Shown: positions 1 to 7,252, counted from the first letter of the stretch. The stretch: 64,000 bases of DNA from Christensenella intestinihominis (GCF_001678845.1 NZ_MAIQ01000011.1:1-64000); one strand, 5' to 3'. Notes: generated by a model from the letters alone, not told the origin. Made by a program: numbers and translations.

Positions 1-40
1 TCAGATGCGCATAGTTTGCCGCAAAGAATCCTAACTTCAT
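1..40 (-). CDS. Start of a sugar phosphate isomerase-like gene (partial)
   Basis: Only the first 13 codons lie in the window, reading MKLGFFAANYAHL, with GGAGG eight bases upstream of the ATG. The opening MKLGFF is common in TIM-barrel sugar phosphate isomerases/epimerases, and the gene directly follows a DeoR regulator, which usually controls sugar phosphate genes. The start is well supported. The family is a guess from very few residues. Confidence 0.45.
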   Translation of the reverse strand, partial: MKLGFFAANYAHL

Positions 41-76
41 TTCCTTACCTCCGCATTCCTTATTTTTTTATATAAA

Positions 77-862
77 TCATTTATTATTCTCTTCACAATG
101 AAAAATATCCATAATTACATTGTCAGACTGCAGCATCTCCTGATAACGGGGCTCCAGGCGTTTGTCCGTAATCAAAACATCGCATGCATCAATTCCCGTA
201 AGCTTAACCGGCCCGTTTTTTTCAAATTTTGTATGGTCTACAATGCAGAAGGTTTTTTGGCTCACCTGCATCATATTCTTTTTAAATGCCGCCTCGTTCA
301 TGCTGCAATCCGAAAGTCCGTACTCGAGCGAAACCCCATAGCATGAGATAAACGCTTTTGACGGAATAAATTCCGTATGCATATAATCGGCAATCGATCC
401 TGCAAGATACATCTTTTCCCGGTGGAGCACTCCCCCGCTGCTGATGACGGTTACCTGATTATCAAGAGTGGAGGCAAGCTGAAGTACATCCACCGAATTG
501 GTAAGCAGGGTAACACTAAATTCCGGATTAATAAAACGAACCAAATTTAAAAGAGTCGTACTGTTGTCTACGAAAATCGTATCGCCTTCTTCAATAAACT
601 CAGCAGCCTTTTTACATAATTTTATCTTTTCCTTATAATGTTGTTTAATTCGAAGCGAATGTAAGGTATCCACTTCTTTTTTCTCCGCAAGTACGGCGCC
701 GCCATGGGTTCTCTGCAAAACCCCCTGCATTTCCAGTTCCTTCAAATCACGGCGAATTGTCTCCGGCACAACGCTCAGCATCTGCGCAAGCTCGCTCACT
801 TCTGCCTGCCCTTTGGCTTCCAGCAAATCAATTATCTTACTTTTACGCTCAACTGCCAGCAT
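77..862 (-). CDS. DeoR-family transcriptional regulator
   Basis: A 261-residue repressor-type protein. Residues 1-57 form the DeoR winged helix-turn-helix (VSELAQMLSVVPETIRRDL, then GVLQRTHGGAV); the rest is a DeoRC sensor domain that in this family binds a phosphorylated sugar (TIFVDNSTT, TLLTNSVDV, VISSGGVLH). An in-frame ATG lies 15 bases further upstream, but its first codons are the ribosome binding site itself (GGGAGGTG), so the ATG at 862 is the real start. A consensus promoter lies about 90 bases upstream. It is probably cotranscribed with, and controls, the isomerase-like gene that follows at the window edge. The ligand cannot be told from the sequence. Confidence 0.88.
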   Translation of the reverse strand: MLAVERKSKIIDLLEAKGQAEVSELAQMLSVVPETIRRDLKELEMQGVLQRTHGGAVLAEKKEVDTLHSLRIKQHYKEKIKLCKKAAEFIEEGDTIFVDNSTTLLNLVRFINPEFSVTLLTNSVDVLQLASTLDNQVTVISSGGVLHREKMYLAGSIADYMHTEFIPSKAFISCYGVSLEYGLSDCSMNEAAFKKNMMQVSQKTFCIVDHTKFEKNGPVKLTGIDACDVLITDKRLEPRYQEMLQSDNVIMDIFHCEENNK

Positions 863-947
863 TTTTGCACCTCCCATCTTTCAGGATACGGTCATTTATT
901 CTTGTTTGGAATTGTTGATTTTAGTTGTTTTCTGTTTGTTTAATGCT

Positions 948-976
948 ATAATACAACAAAAAGCCACATCAGTCAA
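948..976 (-). promoter_or_regulatory. Sigma-A promoter of the deoR unit
   Basis: TTGACT (971-976), a 17-base spacer and TATTAT (948-953), reading toward the DeoR gene. The leader is about 85 bases and contains no obvious riboswitch. Confidence 0.75.
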
Positions 977-1055
977 CTAGTATTTCTACTTTTTTAGTAA
1001 TTTTGATGTTTTTTATTGAATATATTTTTTTGTTATATATTAAGGAAGCTTAAGC

Positions 1056-1095
1056 GTGCGGGACAGAAACCTCTTCATTGAAGGAAGCACCGCAC
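1056..1095. other. Small inverted repeats in the deoR-tRNA intergenic region
   Basis: GTGCGG (1056-1061) and CCGCAC (1090-1095) bracket a second small dyad, CTTCA/GAAG. It could fold as a two-part hairpin on either strand. It has no U-tract and no recognised role; the rest of 977-1144 shows nothing else. Confidence 0.2.
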
Positions 1096-1144
1096 AGTCT
1101 GGCACAGTGAGCTGCATTAGGTTAAGGGAGCGGCCAAGCGGCAT

Positions 1145-1176
1145 AAAACAAACGAGCCACGCTTTGCGTGACTCGT
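1145..1176 (-). terminator. Intrinsic terminator of the tRNA operon
   Basis: On the minus strand an 11-bp stem (ACGAGTCACGC / GCGTGGCTCGT, loop AAA, one G-U pair) is followed by TTGTTTTA. An outer 8-bp dyad, CCAAGCGG (1133-1140) and CCGCTTGG (1185-1192), flanks it. Confidence 0.8.
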
Positions 1177-1199
1177 TGCTCATACCGCTTGGTGCGGCG

Positions 1200-1273
1200 T
1201 GGAGGCGCCACCCAGATTTGAACTGGGGGTGAGGGCTTTGCAGGCCCCTGCCTTACCACTTGGCTATGGCGCC
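1200..1273 (-). tRNA. tRNA-Cys (GCA)
   Basis: A 74-nt cloverleaf with acceptor GGCGCCA/TGGCGCC, discriminator T and encoded CCA. The anticodon loop is CTGCAAA, anticodon GCA. It is last in the four-tRNA operon. Confidence 0.96.
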
Positions 1274-1276
1274 GTT

Positions 1277-1351
1277 TGGAGCGGAAGACGAGATTCGAAC
1301 TCGCGACATTCGCCTTGGCAAGGCGACGCTCTACCACTGAGCCACTCCCGC
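1277..1351 (-). tRNA. tRNA-Gly (GCC)
   Basis: A 75-nt cloverleaf starting GCGGGAG with the anticodon loop TTGCCAA (GCC), a GTTCGAATC T-loop and encoded CCA. It lies three bases upstream of tRNA-Cys. Confidence 0.96.
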
Positions 1352-1391
1352 TTATGTTCCCCCCGGGCCCGTAAGTCCGGAAGGGATTCTA

Positions 1392-1468
1392 TGGCGACCT
1401 GGAAGAGACTCGAACTCTCGACCTCTAGCGTGACAGGCTAGCGTTCTAACCAACTGAACTACCAGGCC
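1392..1468 (-). tRNA. tRNA-Asp (GTC)
   Basis: A 77-nt cloverleaf starting GGCCTGG, with anticodon GTC in CCTGTCACG, discriminator G and encoded CCA. Confidence 0.96.
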
Positions 1469-1494
1469 ATAGAAATAAAATGACGAAAATTGAA

Positions 1495-1570
1495 TGGTGG
1501 GAGTAACAGGGCTCGAACCTGTGACCCTCTGCTTGTAAGGCAGATGCTCTCCCAGCTGAGCTATACTCCC
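1495..1570 (-). tRNA. tRNA-Val (TAC)
   Basis: A 76-nt cloverleaf with acceptor GGGAGTA/TACTCCC, anticodon TAC in CTTACAA, discriminator A and encoded CCA. It is the first gene of the tRNA operon. Confidence 0.96.
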
Positions 1571-1608
1571 ACACATCACATATGCACTGAATTCACAGCG
1601 CGTCTATT

Positions 1609-1637
1609 ATTCTATTATAAACTCAGGCTCCTGTCAA
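1609..1637 (-). promoter_or_regulatory. Promoter of the tRNA operon
   Basis: TTGACA (1632-1637), a 17-base spacer and TAGAAT (1609-1614), about 39 bases upstream of mature tRNA-Val. Confidence 0.85.
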
Positions 1638-1685
1638 GCCTTCATGAAACTTTTTTACAATTTTTCCGGGACAAATTTGGGGAGT

Positions 1686-1973
1686 TCATTCTTCCCCGTC
1701 CTCTTCGTCTTCTTCATAATAAAGCTGCTGGAAAATCGCCCACAACTCATCCAGCTCTTTTTCCGTTTCGATGGGCAGGTAAACATCTCCCTCGTCATCT
1801 TCCTGGATGCGCATAATCAATACTTCACCCACATCAAATTCTTCCATTTTTTCAACGGGCGTAAAAGCAACGTAGAAATCTTCATCTACTTCAAAGGTAA
1901 GCAGATGCTCAAATTTCATTACATTTCCTTCTTCGTCCTGCATTTCAATCAAATTCAATTCTTCTTCGTTCAT
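1686..1973 (-). CDS. DUF1292 family protein (YrzB-like)
   Basis: A 95-residue, very acidic protein ending in a run of E/D. The core pattern (IEMQDEEGNVMKFEHLLTFE, then YVAFTPVE, then VLIMRIQEDDEG) fits the DUF1292/YrzB family. It has no signal peptide or membrane segment, so it is probably cytoplasmic. It sits immediately downstream of ruvX and ireB, the conserved Firmicute arrangement yrzL-yrrK-yrzB, which supports the call. Its biochemical function is not established in the family. Confidence 0.88.
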   Translation of the reverse strand: MNEEELNLIEMQDEEGNVMKFEHLLTFEVDEDFYVAFTPVEKMEEFDVGEVLIMRIQEDDEGDVYLPIETEKELDELWAIFQQLYYEEDEEDGEE

Positions 1974-1984
1974 TTTCCCTCTCC

Positions 1985-2395
1985 TTATAAACTATCCATA
2001 TAGCCCTGCAAAATATACACAGCGGCAATTTTATCCACAACCGCTTTTCTCTTTTTACGGCTCATATCCGCTTCAAGCAGGGTCCTGTGGGCGCTTTTGG
2101 TGGTAAGCCGTTCGTCCCAATAAATAAGCTTGCGGCCGCATGCCGCCTTCAGCTTCCCGGCAAAATCCTGTACCTTTTCCGCCTGCTCGCCGATCGTTCC
2201 ATTCATGTTTTTCGGCAGTCCTACCACAAGTGTGTCCACATCCTGTTTATCCATAAGATCACAAAAATACCGGATATCCGCTTCTTCATCCTTACGTGTA
2301 TAGGTCTCAATTCCCTGCGCCGTAATCATCAGCAGATCGGAAAGCGCCACACCAATACGTATGTCGCCTACGTCCAACCCTAAAACTCTACCCAC
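1985..2395 (-). CDS. ruvX: RuvX/YqgF-type Holliday junction resolvase or pre-16S rRNA nuclease
   Basis: RNase H-fold nuclease of about 136 residues, the usual size. Acidic active-site positions are visible in VLGLDVGDIRIGVALSD near the N-terminus, in YWDERLTT, and in the C-terminal VVDKIAA. In this family the enzyme processes pre-16S rRNA ends and/or resolves recombination junctions. The GTG at 2395 is chosen as start because AAAGGAG lies seven bases upstream; the TTG further upstream (2416) falls at the foot of a terminator hairpin. It lies between ireB and the DUF1292 gene. Confidence 0.9.
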   Translation of the reverse strand: MGRVLGLDVGDIRIGVALSDLLMITAQGIETYTRKDEEADIRYFCDLMDKQDVDTLVVGLPKNMNGTIGEQAEKVQDFAGKLKAACGRKLIYWDERLTTKSAHRTLLEADMSRKKRKAVVDKIAAVYILQGYMDSL

Positions 2396-2414
2396 TCGCT
2401 TCTCCTTTATGTAC

Positions 2415-2454
2415 AAAAAATCACGCCTGCCAGTTTCCGATTCAGGCGTGATTT
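2415..2454 (-). terminator. Hairpin with U-tract between ireB and ruvX
   Basis: A 12-bp perfect stem AAATCACGCCTG / CAGGCGTGATTT with a 13-nt loop, followed by TTTT. It sits inside the ireB-ruvX-DUF1292 unit, so it probably lowers distal expression rather than ending the operon. Confidence 0.8.
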
Positions 2455-2461
2455 AATTGTT

Positions 2462-2716
2462 TTACATTTGCTTGATATAATAGCTTACAAGTTCTTCCAG
2501 CAGTTCATCGCGGTCAACGCTCGCAATCAGCGACCGCGCGTTTTTATATCCCGTCACATAGGTCGGGTCACCGGAAACGATATAACCAATCAACTGATTC
2601 ACCGGATCATACCCCTTTTCACGCATCGCTTCGCTTACGATACGAATAATACCACGCACAGGATTCTCCAGTTCTTTATCGAAATTGAACTGCATCGTCT
2701 TATCGAAATCTGACAT
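2462..2716 (-). CDS. ireB: IreB-family regulatory phosphoprotein
   Basis: 84 residues, the full family length, with the characteristic start MSDFDKTMQFNFD, GIIRIVSEAMREKGYDPVNQ in the centre, GYIVSGDPTYVT, and a C-terminal ELVSYYIKQ. In enterococci IreB is a substrate of a PASTA-domain Ser/Thr kinase and modulates cephalosporin tolerance; the conserved N-terminal Thr is retained. A GGAGG site precedes the ATG and a promoter lies 40 bases upstream. It is first in the ireB-ruvX-DUF1292 unit. Confidence 0.94.
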   Translation of the reverse strand: MSDFDKTMQFNFDKELENPVRGIIRIVSEAMREKGYDPVNQLIGYIVSGDPTYVTGYKNARSLIASVDRDELLEELVSYYIKQM

Positions 2717-2754
2717 TGCCCCGCCTCCTTTACTATAACTGCCTACCTGTCTGT

Positions 2755-2783
2755 ATTATACCCTAATCCAGCCAAGAAGTAAA
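2755..2783 (-). promoter_or_regulatory. Promoter of ireB
   Basis: TTTACT (2778-2783), a 17-base spacer and a perfect TATAAT (2755-2760), between the iscU stop and the ireB start. Confidence 0.7.
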
Positions 2784-2785
2784 TG

Positions 2786-3154
2786 CTATTTGTTTTGCGC
2801 AAGCACCTTATTAAGCGCTGCCTTAAGCGCATCCTCCGCCAAAAGCGAACAGTGCACCTTTTCGGCCGGCATTCCGCCAAGCTCATCCACAATATCGTTT
2901 TTTGTGACCTTCAGCGCTTCCTCAACCGTCTTCCCTTTCACCATGTCCGTCAGTATGCTCGAACTGGCAATGGCCGCGGCACACCCGTAGGTCTGGAAGG
3001 AAATATCCTTGATAACATCCCCGTCCATCTTCAGGTAGACCGTCGTGGTGTCTCCGCAGCTAGGGCTGCCCGCCTCGCCTACAATATCCGCATCCTCCAT
3101 CACGCCAACATTATGGGGTTCCTGGAAATGCTGAATTAATTTTTCCGTGTACAT
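2786..3154 (-). CDS. iscU: Fe-S cluster assembly scaffold IscU/NifU
   Basis: A 122-residue single-domain scaffold. The three cluster-ligand cysteines are present: C33 in SPSCGD, C58 in TYGCAAA and C102 in VHCSLLAE, with the Asp of the SCGD motif. It receives sulfur from the cysteine desulfurase encoded immediately upstream (22-base gap) and assembles 2Fe-2S/4Fe-4S clusters for transfer to apoproteins. It lacks the C-terminal thioredoxin-like part of full NifU, so IscU-type is the better name. Confidence 0.93.
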   Translation of the reverse strand: MYTEKLIQHFQEPHNVGVMEDADIVGEAGSPSCGDTTTVYLKMDGDVIKDISFQTYGCAAAIASSSILTDMVKGKTVEEALKVTKNDIVDELGGMPAEKVHCSLLAEDALKAALNKVLAQNK

Positions 3155-3176
3155 ATCCCTTTATCTCCTTTTTCCT

Positions 3177-4349
3177 TTAAGCATGCGTCTGTTGAAACAA
3201 CGGCGATATCTTCCGCAAACGTTCCGCAAGCCGCACGAGCTCATTTACCGTATAATCCACCTGTTGCCGGGTTGTTGTTTCCCCCATCGTAAAACGAAGC
3301 GCCCCTTTTGCAGTTTCCGGCGGAATTCCCATTGCAAGAAGCACATGCGAAGACTCCAGGGAACCGCTTGCACATGCCGAGCCGCTCGAGCACTCGATGC
3401 CCGCAAGGTCAAGGCTTAAAAGCGACGCTTCCGCCTCGATAAACTCCAGCGAAATATTTACATTGTTGCACAGCCGCTTTTCCGGATGTCCGTTCAGCTT
3501 TGTATATGGAATTTTTTCCATAATTTCGCGGATCATATAGTCCCTCAGCCCGGTAAGCCTGCTGTTTGTTTCTTCAAGCGTCCCCGTTGCTAAAGCAAGC
3601 GCTTTTGCAAGCCCGATAATCTCCGGCACATTCTCCGTTCCCGCACGGCGCTTTCGCTCTTGTGCGCCGCCGTGCATAAAGCGCTCAATTTTTACTCCAT
3701 TCCGGATATAAAGCATTCCGATTCCCTTCGGGCCATAAAACTTATGGGCCGAAATGGAAAGCAAATCAACATTATCCGCCTGTACGTCCAGCGGCAAATG
3801 ACCGGCAGCCTGCACCGCGTCCGTATGGAAAAGCACCCCCGCTTCCCGTGTTACCTTGCCGATTTCGGCAATCGGGTTAATCGTACCTACTTCATTGTTG
3901 GCATAGACCACGGATACAAGCACCGTATCATCGCGCAAGGCATCCTTTACCTGCCGCGCCGTTACCATCCCGTATTCATCTACCGGCAAAACCGTAACAT
4001 CATATCCGTTTTTCTCCAAATATCCGGCAGTGTCCATAATGGCATGATGCTCCACTGCGGTTGTAACCAAATGCTTTCCTTTGGCCTTGTTCGCTTCCAT
4101 TACGCCCTTGAGCGCCCAATTATCGCTCTCCGTGCCGCAGGCCGTAAAATATATCTCATTGGCATATTTCGCGCCAATGCACTTTGCAACCTCCCCGCGG
4201 GCCTGATCCAGCGCATTTTTTGCATATCGGCCGCTTTCGTACATACTGGAGGGATTTCCAAAATGCTCTTTATAATAAGGCTTCATTGCCTCGAGCACTT
4301 CGTCTTTCACGTAGGTTGTCGCTGCATAATCCAAGTAAATCCTGTCCAT
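3177..4349 (-). CDS. nifS: Cysteine desulfurase (NifS/IscS class I)
   Basis: PLP-dependent enzyme that removes sulfur from L-cysteine for Fe-S assembly. Seen are YLDYAATT at the N-terminus, the substrate-site HHAI, the PLP lysine in SISAHKFYGPKG around residue 200, and the persulfide loop SSGSACASG around residue 325. The long catalytic loop is class I (NifS/IscS) rather than SufS. The ATG at 4349 has AGAAGG at a workable distance; an in-frame GTG directly before it is less likely. The gene pairs with iscU downstream. Confidence 0.94.
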   Translation of the reverse strand: MDRIYLDYAATTYVKDEVLEAMKPYYKEHFGNPSSMYESGRYAKNALDQARGEVAKCIGAKYANEIYFTACGTESDNWALKGVMEANKAKGKHLVTTAVEHHAIMDTAGYLEKNGYDVTVLPVDEYGMVTARQVKDALRDDTVLVSVVYANNEVGTINPIAEIGKVTREAGVLFHTDAVQAAGHLPLDVQADNVDLLSISAHKFYGPKGIGMLYIRNGVKIERFMHGGAQERKRRAGTENVPEIIGLAKALALATGTLEETNSRLTGLRDYMIREIMEKIPYTKLNGHPEKRLCNNVNISLEFIEAEASLLSLDLAGIECSSGSACASGSLESSHVLLAMGIPPETAKGALRFTMGETTTRQQVDYTVNELVRLAERLRKISPLFQQTHA

Positions 4350-4409
4350 CACATCTACCTTCTTTTGGAAATTCTTATCCGTTTAATTAATAAACGGTCA
4401 TTTTTTTCT

Positions 4410-5252
4410 TTAAACAGCTTCCGTATCAATGCTGATAAACGATCCCATTGCGCCTGTGTTCCCCCGGTCCCTGCGGTGTGAAAAGAACAGGTCTTCCCGC
4501 GAAAAAGTACAAAGGTCTGCACAGGTAATATTTTCCGGCGGGATATCCTCCCGGCGCAACTGCTCCAGGATTGCATGCTGTAAATCCACATACAGACTCC
4601 CCGCCCTGCTTATCACCGTCTCACTTCCGAAGCGCTCGCCAAAGGGTCCGGCAACATCCTCCTGCACCTCGAAGCATTCAGCCATGATATGCGGGCCGAT
4701 CCCAATCAAAAGATTCTCCCGCTCTGCTCCGTACTCATTCAAAAACGTTCGCGCTATCTTTGCCGGAAGCTCTCCGTAAACGCCCCGCCATCCCGCATGG
4801 CTTACACAGGCAATCCTCTGCTTTTTATCCGCAAAAAAGACGGGAACGCAATCCGCATGCAGCGTAACCGCAGTAATCCCCGGCTCATGGATAATCATTG
4901 CATCACAGGGAGGCAAATCGTTCGCCCGGGTAATCCCTTTTCCCGCATCCTTCGCATATGCCCTGCAAATGCCGTCGCCGTGCGCATAATTTACCAACGT
5001 AAGCGATTCATACGGTACGTCAAGAACCCGGCAGACACGCCTGTAATTTTCTTCTTTATTTTCCGGAGAATTCTCTCTTGTTTTGCTCAGGTTAAGGGAG
5101 GTATAACATCCCCCGCTTACGCCTCCGATACGCGTCGTATAGCAATGTTTTTGAAATCCGGCTTCCAAAAAGGAAGGAATGGTCAGGAAAAAAACGCCAT
5201 TTTTTTCTTGCAACAAAAAACCGCGCTTTACTTTTTCTTCAAATGCGTTCAT
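4410..5252 (-). CDS. pgeF: Peptidoglycan editing factor PgeF / YfiH-type multicopper-fold oxidoreductase
   Basis: 280 residues of the LACC1/YfiH family. Metal ligands expected for the family are seen at H91 (NYAHGDG), H132 and C135 (LHADCVP) and H152 (SHAGWRG). Family members have been described as purine nucleoside-metabolising enzymes and, in E. coli, as removing wrongly incorporated L-Ser muropeptide precursors. The start codon follows the nrdR stop directly (TAG-ATG) with GGAG inside the nrdR end, which implies translational coupling. Which activity applies here is not visible. Confidence 0.88.
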   Translation of the reverse strand: MNAFEEKVKRGFLLQEKNGVFFLTIPSFLEAGFQKHCYTTRIGGVSGGCYTSLNLSKTRENSPENKEENYRRVCRVLDVPYESLTLVNYAHGDGICRAYAKDAGKGITRANDLPPCDAMIIHEPGITAVTLHADCVPVFFADKKQRIACVSHAGWRGVYGELPAKIARTFLNEYGAERENLLIGIGPHIMAECFEVQEDVAGPFGERFGSETVISRAGSLYVDLQHAILEQLRREDIPPENITCADLCTFSREDLFFSHRRDRGNTGAMGSFISIDTEAV

Positions 5253-5708
5253 CTATTTCTCCGTCAAAAGCTTGTTGAGTTCTTCACGAAATGTATTGAT
5301 ATCTTTAAACTGGCGATAGACCGACGCAAACCGCACATAAGCGACTTCATCCAGTTTCCGCAGCCCGTCCATTACAATCTCGCCAACCTCGTGAGAGGTA
5401 ATCTCCTGGCTGGGGGCGTTATATACGGAACGCTCAATCTCGTTAATCAATTCTTCAATATCCTGGAACGAGACCTCGCGTTTCTCGCACGCTTTGACAA
5501 CGCCTTTTTTCACTTTTTCTATATCGAATACTTCCCGTTTCCCATCTTTTTTAATCACAAAAACAGGAAGGCTTTCCACCTTTTCATAGGTTGTAAAGCG
5601 CTTCCCACATTTCAGGCACTCTCTCCGTCTGCGGATGGAAGTCCCCTCATCGACCGGACGGGAATCAACCACTTTGCTTTCCGGAAAATCACAATAAATA
5701 CATTTCAC
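5253..5708 (-). CDS. nrdR: Ribonucleotide reductase repressor NrdR
   Basis: 151 residues. An N-terminal zinc ribbon (C3, C6, C31, C34; MKCIYC and CLKCGKRF) is followed by an ATP-cone domain ([16 protein letters not shown]). NrdR senses ATP/dATP and represses nrd operons. The start is GTG, with GGAGG eight bases upstream. Length and both domains are complete. No nrd genes occur in the window. It is cotranscribed with pgeF. Confidence 0.96.
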   Translation of the reverse strand: MKCIYCDFPESKVVDSRPVDEGTSIRRRRECLKCGKRFTTYEKVESLPVFVIKKDGKREVFDIEKVKKGVVKACEKREVSFQDIEELINEIERSVYNAPSQEITSHEVGEIVMDGLRKLDEVAYVRFASVYRQFKDINTFREELNKLLTEK

Positions 5709-5746
5709 TCGCTTTCCCTCCGCAGCTAATTAGATTTATTGTGTTC

Positions 5747-5755
5747 AGTATATCA
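5747..5755 (-). promoter_or_regulatory. Extended -10 promoter of nrdR
   Basis: TGATATACT, an extended -10 element, lies 38 bases upstream of the GTG start. No convincing -35 is seen, which is typical of extended -10 promoters. Confidence 0.5.
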
Positions 5756-5784
5756 CATTTTTAACAGAAAAACATAAATTTTCA

Positions 5785-6381
5785 TTATTTGGCGTCATCC
5801 GCCAGATCGTCTTTTAAAAGAAAACCAAATTTTTGTTCCACCTTGCTGACATTGGACTGTGAAACGCCAACAAGCCGCGCAACTTCCTTTTGTGTCCTCT
5901 CCCGTTTCCCGTCGAGGCCAAACCGTAAATAAATAATCTTTTTCTGCTTAGGCGGAAGCCTGTCCGCCGTTTCTTCAATGCTGGCGATATTGATGCTGTG
6001 TTCCATTTCCCGCCATACCGGGTCTTCCCCCTGCTCGGGCAGACTTTCCGTTTTCCAGTCCCCCATCAGCACTTCCCGCTTCATATTCCTGCGGAGGTAC
6101 ATTAATATTTCATTTTCAACGCAACGGGACGCATAGGTGGAAAATTGTGTTTTTCGCAGGGAATTAAAGGTATACGCCGCCTTTACCAACCCAACATTTC
6201 CGACCGCTATCAAATCCTCTAGCTCGTCAGCCCGCCGGGAATATTTCTTTGCCACAAAAAAGGCAATTATAAGGTTCTCTTCAATCAGGGACCTTTTTGC
6301 CCCGCTTCCGCTTTCAGGCAGGCTTTTGTCCGCAAAGGAAGGCGCGCCTGCATTTTCTTTATCATACAGCTGTTTCTTCAT
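5785..6381 (-). CDS. Sigma-70 family factor, sporulation SigE/SigK-like
   Basis: 198 residues. Region 2 is clear (DLIAVGNVGLVKAAYTF, STYASRCVENEILMYLRR, the -10-binding helix typical of SigE/SigK), as is a region 4 helix-turn-helix (RTQKEVARLVGVSQSNVSKVE). The first about 30 residues are non-conserved. The linker between regions 2 and 4 is short, so region 3 seems reduced. I start at ATG 6381, with AAGGGG upstream; an earlier in-frame ATG at 6417 lacks a site. No sporulation operon lies nearby. It may be a SigK-type factor or a derived alternative sigma. Confidence 0.8.
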   Translation of the reverse strand: MKKQLYDKENAGAPSFADKSLPESGSGAKRSLIEENLIIAFFVAKKYSRRADELEDLIAVGNVGLVKAAYTFNSLRKTQFSTYASRCVENEILMYLRRNMKREVLMGDWKTESLPEQGEDPVWREMEHSINIASIEETADRLPPKQKKIIYLRFGLDGKRERTQKEVARLVGVSQSNVSKVEQKFGFLLKDDLADDAK

Positions 6382-6499
6382 TCCGGCCCCTTGCAACTTT
6401 TGGCTGTATGGTAACATTATTCGCTCGTGGAATTATGTCGGTTTATGTAGGTTTTAATGAAATTATTTAATGAAATTTTATATTTTTAAATATATCATA

Positions 6500-6534
6500 A
6501 AAAAAAGACCCTTTTCCTTAAGAAAAAGGCCTTT
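6500..6534 (-). terminator. Strong terminator below the repeat island
   Basis: On the minus strand AAGGCCTTTTTC / GGAAAAGGGTCTT form a stem (two G-U pairs) followed by eight T. It marks the end of any transcript crossing the repeat island. The 6382-6499 stretch upstream of the sigma gene is AT-rich and otherwise empty. Confidence 0.8.
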
Positions 6535-6651
6535 TATTGGTTACTGTTTTGGGTTGTGACGCACCGAGCAATATTGTGCACTTGTTGCCACACCCAGCCC
6601 CCACTACTAAGCCCTCCGTACAATTTCTTCTCTTGCCTACCTCTATCACCC

Positions 6652-6968
6652 AGGCATGCAATGCCTACCATCTGGCTCATAAGGCACGCAATACCACTCC
6701 ACTTAACCGTTTGGCAATGCCTATCTCATTACATCAGGCACACAACGCCACTCTCACTTGCAAAGGCTGGCAATGCCTATCTCATCACATCAGACACGCA
6801 ATGCCACTCTCACTTGCAAAGGCTGGCAACGCCTATCCTTTAATCCCCGCCTCGTTGCTGGCAATGCATTTCTTCTGCCACCAGGCATGCAATGCCTATC
6901 TTTGGTTCTCTGCTGGCAATGCTTGCCCTATTCCATTATGTTCGGCAATGCCTGCGTCGTGTCATAAG
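6652..6968. repeat. Degenerate 56-bp tandem array built on GGCAATGCC dyads
   Basis: Units start at about 6657, 6713, 6769 and 6825, exactly 56 bp apart. The 6713 and 6769 units differ at only a few positions; the first is more diverged and the 6825 unit is shortened. Every unit carries the dyad GGCA-A-TGCC (or AGGCAT-GCA-ATGCCT at 6652 and 6883) plus a second related CACGCAATGCC-type core. Extra cores follow at 6860, 6915 and 6944. The period is not a multiple of three and the same words appear in all three frames of the plus strand, so the array is not coding. Confidence 0.85.
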
Positions 6969-7078
6969 GTATGCCGTGCCTTCTCAAACTCATCGACTTT
7001 ATCTTCCGCCAAGTTTTCCTTTAAGCTGTGCAACGCTTTATTATGCTTGTATTTGGCTATAGCCCCACTCTTCGTCAT
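6962..7078 (-). CDS. Possible 38-residue ORF overlapping its upstream neighbour
   Basis: ATG to TGA in the +1 frame relative to the 51-residue ORF, overlapping it by 38 bases. It is lysine/glutamate-rich and predicted helical (KYKHNKALHSLKENLAED, ending FEKARHTL). The ribosome binding site is weak. The reading frame stays open and amphipathic past the stop of the other ORF, so this could also be the frameshifted tail of one decayed gene. No family recognised. Confidence 0.3.
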   Translation of the reverse strand: MTKSGAIAKYKHNKALHSLKENLAEDKVDEFEKARHTL

Positions 7079-7196
7079 AAGCCGCTTTGATTGCTTCTTC
7101 TTCCGGCATGTCACAGCGCTCCATCTTCCAGTCTATCCAAGCCTGTCGTGTATCATTCTTGTTAGTCTCATTTAAATACTCTTGATAGCTAATCAT
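7041..7196 (-). CDS. Small acidic ORF of unknown function (51 residues)
   Basis: Starts MISYQEYLNETNKND and ends in DEEWGYSQIQA. It contains three tryptophans (AWIDWKMERCDM, EEWGY) and has a protein-like, amphipathic composition reminiscent of small phage genes. A purine-rich GAGAGAGAG lies about ten bases upstream as a weak ribosome binding site. It is bracketed by two near-identical copies of a GGCAATGCCTGCGT repeat. I do not recognise a family. Confidence 0.45.
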   Translation of the reverse strand: MISYQEYLNETNKNDTRQAWIDWKMERCDMPEEEAIKAAYDEEWGYSQIQA

Positions 7197-7226
7197 ATCG
7201 TGGATGCTCTCTCTCTTTCGCAGGTT

Positions 7227-7252
7227 GGCAATGCCTGCGTGGCGTCGTTAGG
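7227..7252. repeat. Outlying copy of the GGCAATGCC repeat
   Basis: GGCAATGCCTGCGT followed by GGCGTCGTTAGG matches the copy at 6944 (GGCAATGCCTGCGT, then CGTGTCATAAGG) at almost every position in the same orientation. The two copies are direct repeats around the 6962-7196 small ORFs. Confidence 0.75.

Noticed and set aside
863-1144. Riboswitch or T-box upstream of deoR or the tRNAs
   Set aside because: Only small dyads are present. There is no T-box sequence, specifier loop or known riboswitch core.
1122-1579. Short ORFs over the tRNA cluster on both strands
   Set aside because: The region is fully explained by four tRNAs and their terminator; the peptides are translations of tRNA sequence.
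6652-6968. CRISPR array
   Set aside because: The whole 56-bp unit is conserved between the central copies, with no alternation of constant repeats and unique spacers. There are no cas genes, and the cores are short dyads.
6537-7175. A 212-codon plus-strand ORF and two shorter ones through the GGCAATGCC repeats
   Set aside because: The 56-bp period is not a multiple of three, the same repeated words appear in all three frames, there is no ribosome binding site, and the composition (Cys/His/Leu/Ala-rich) reflects the DNA repeat.
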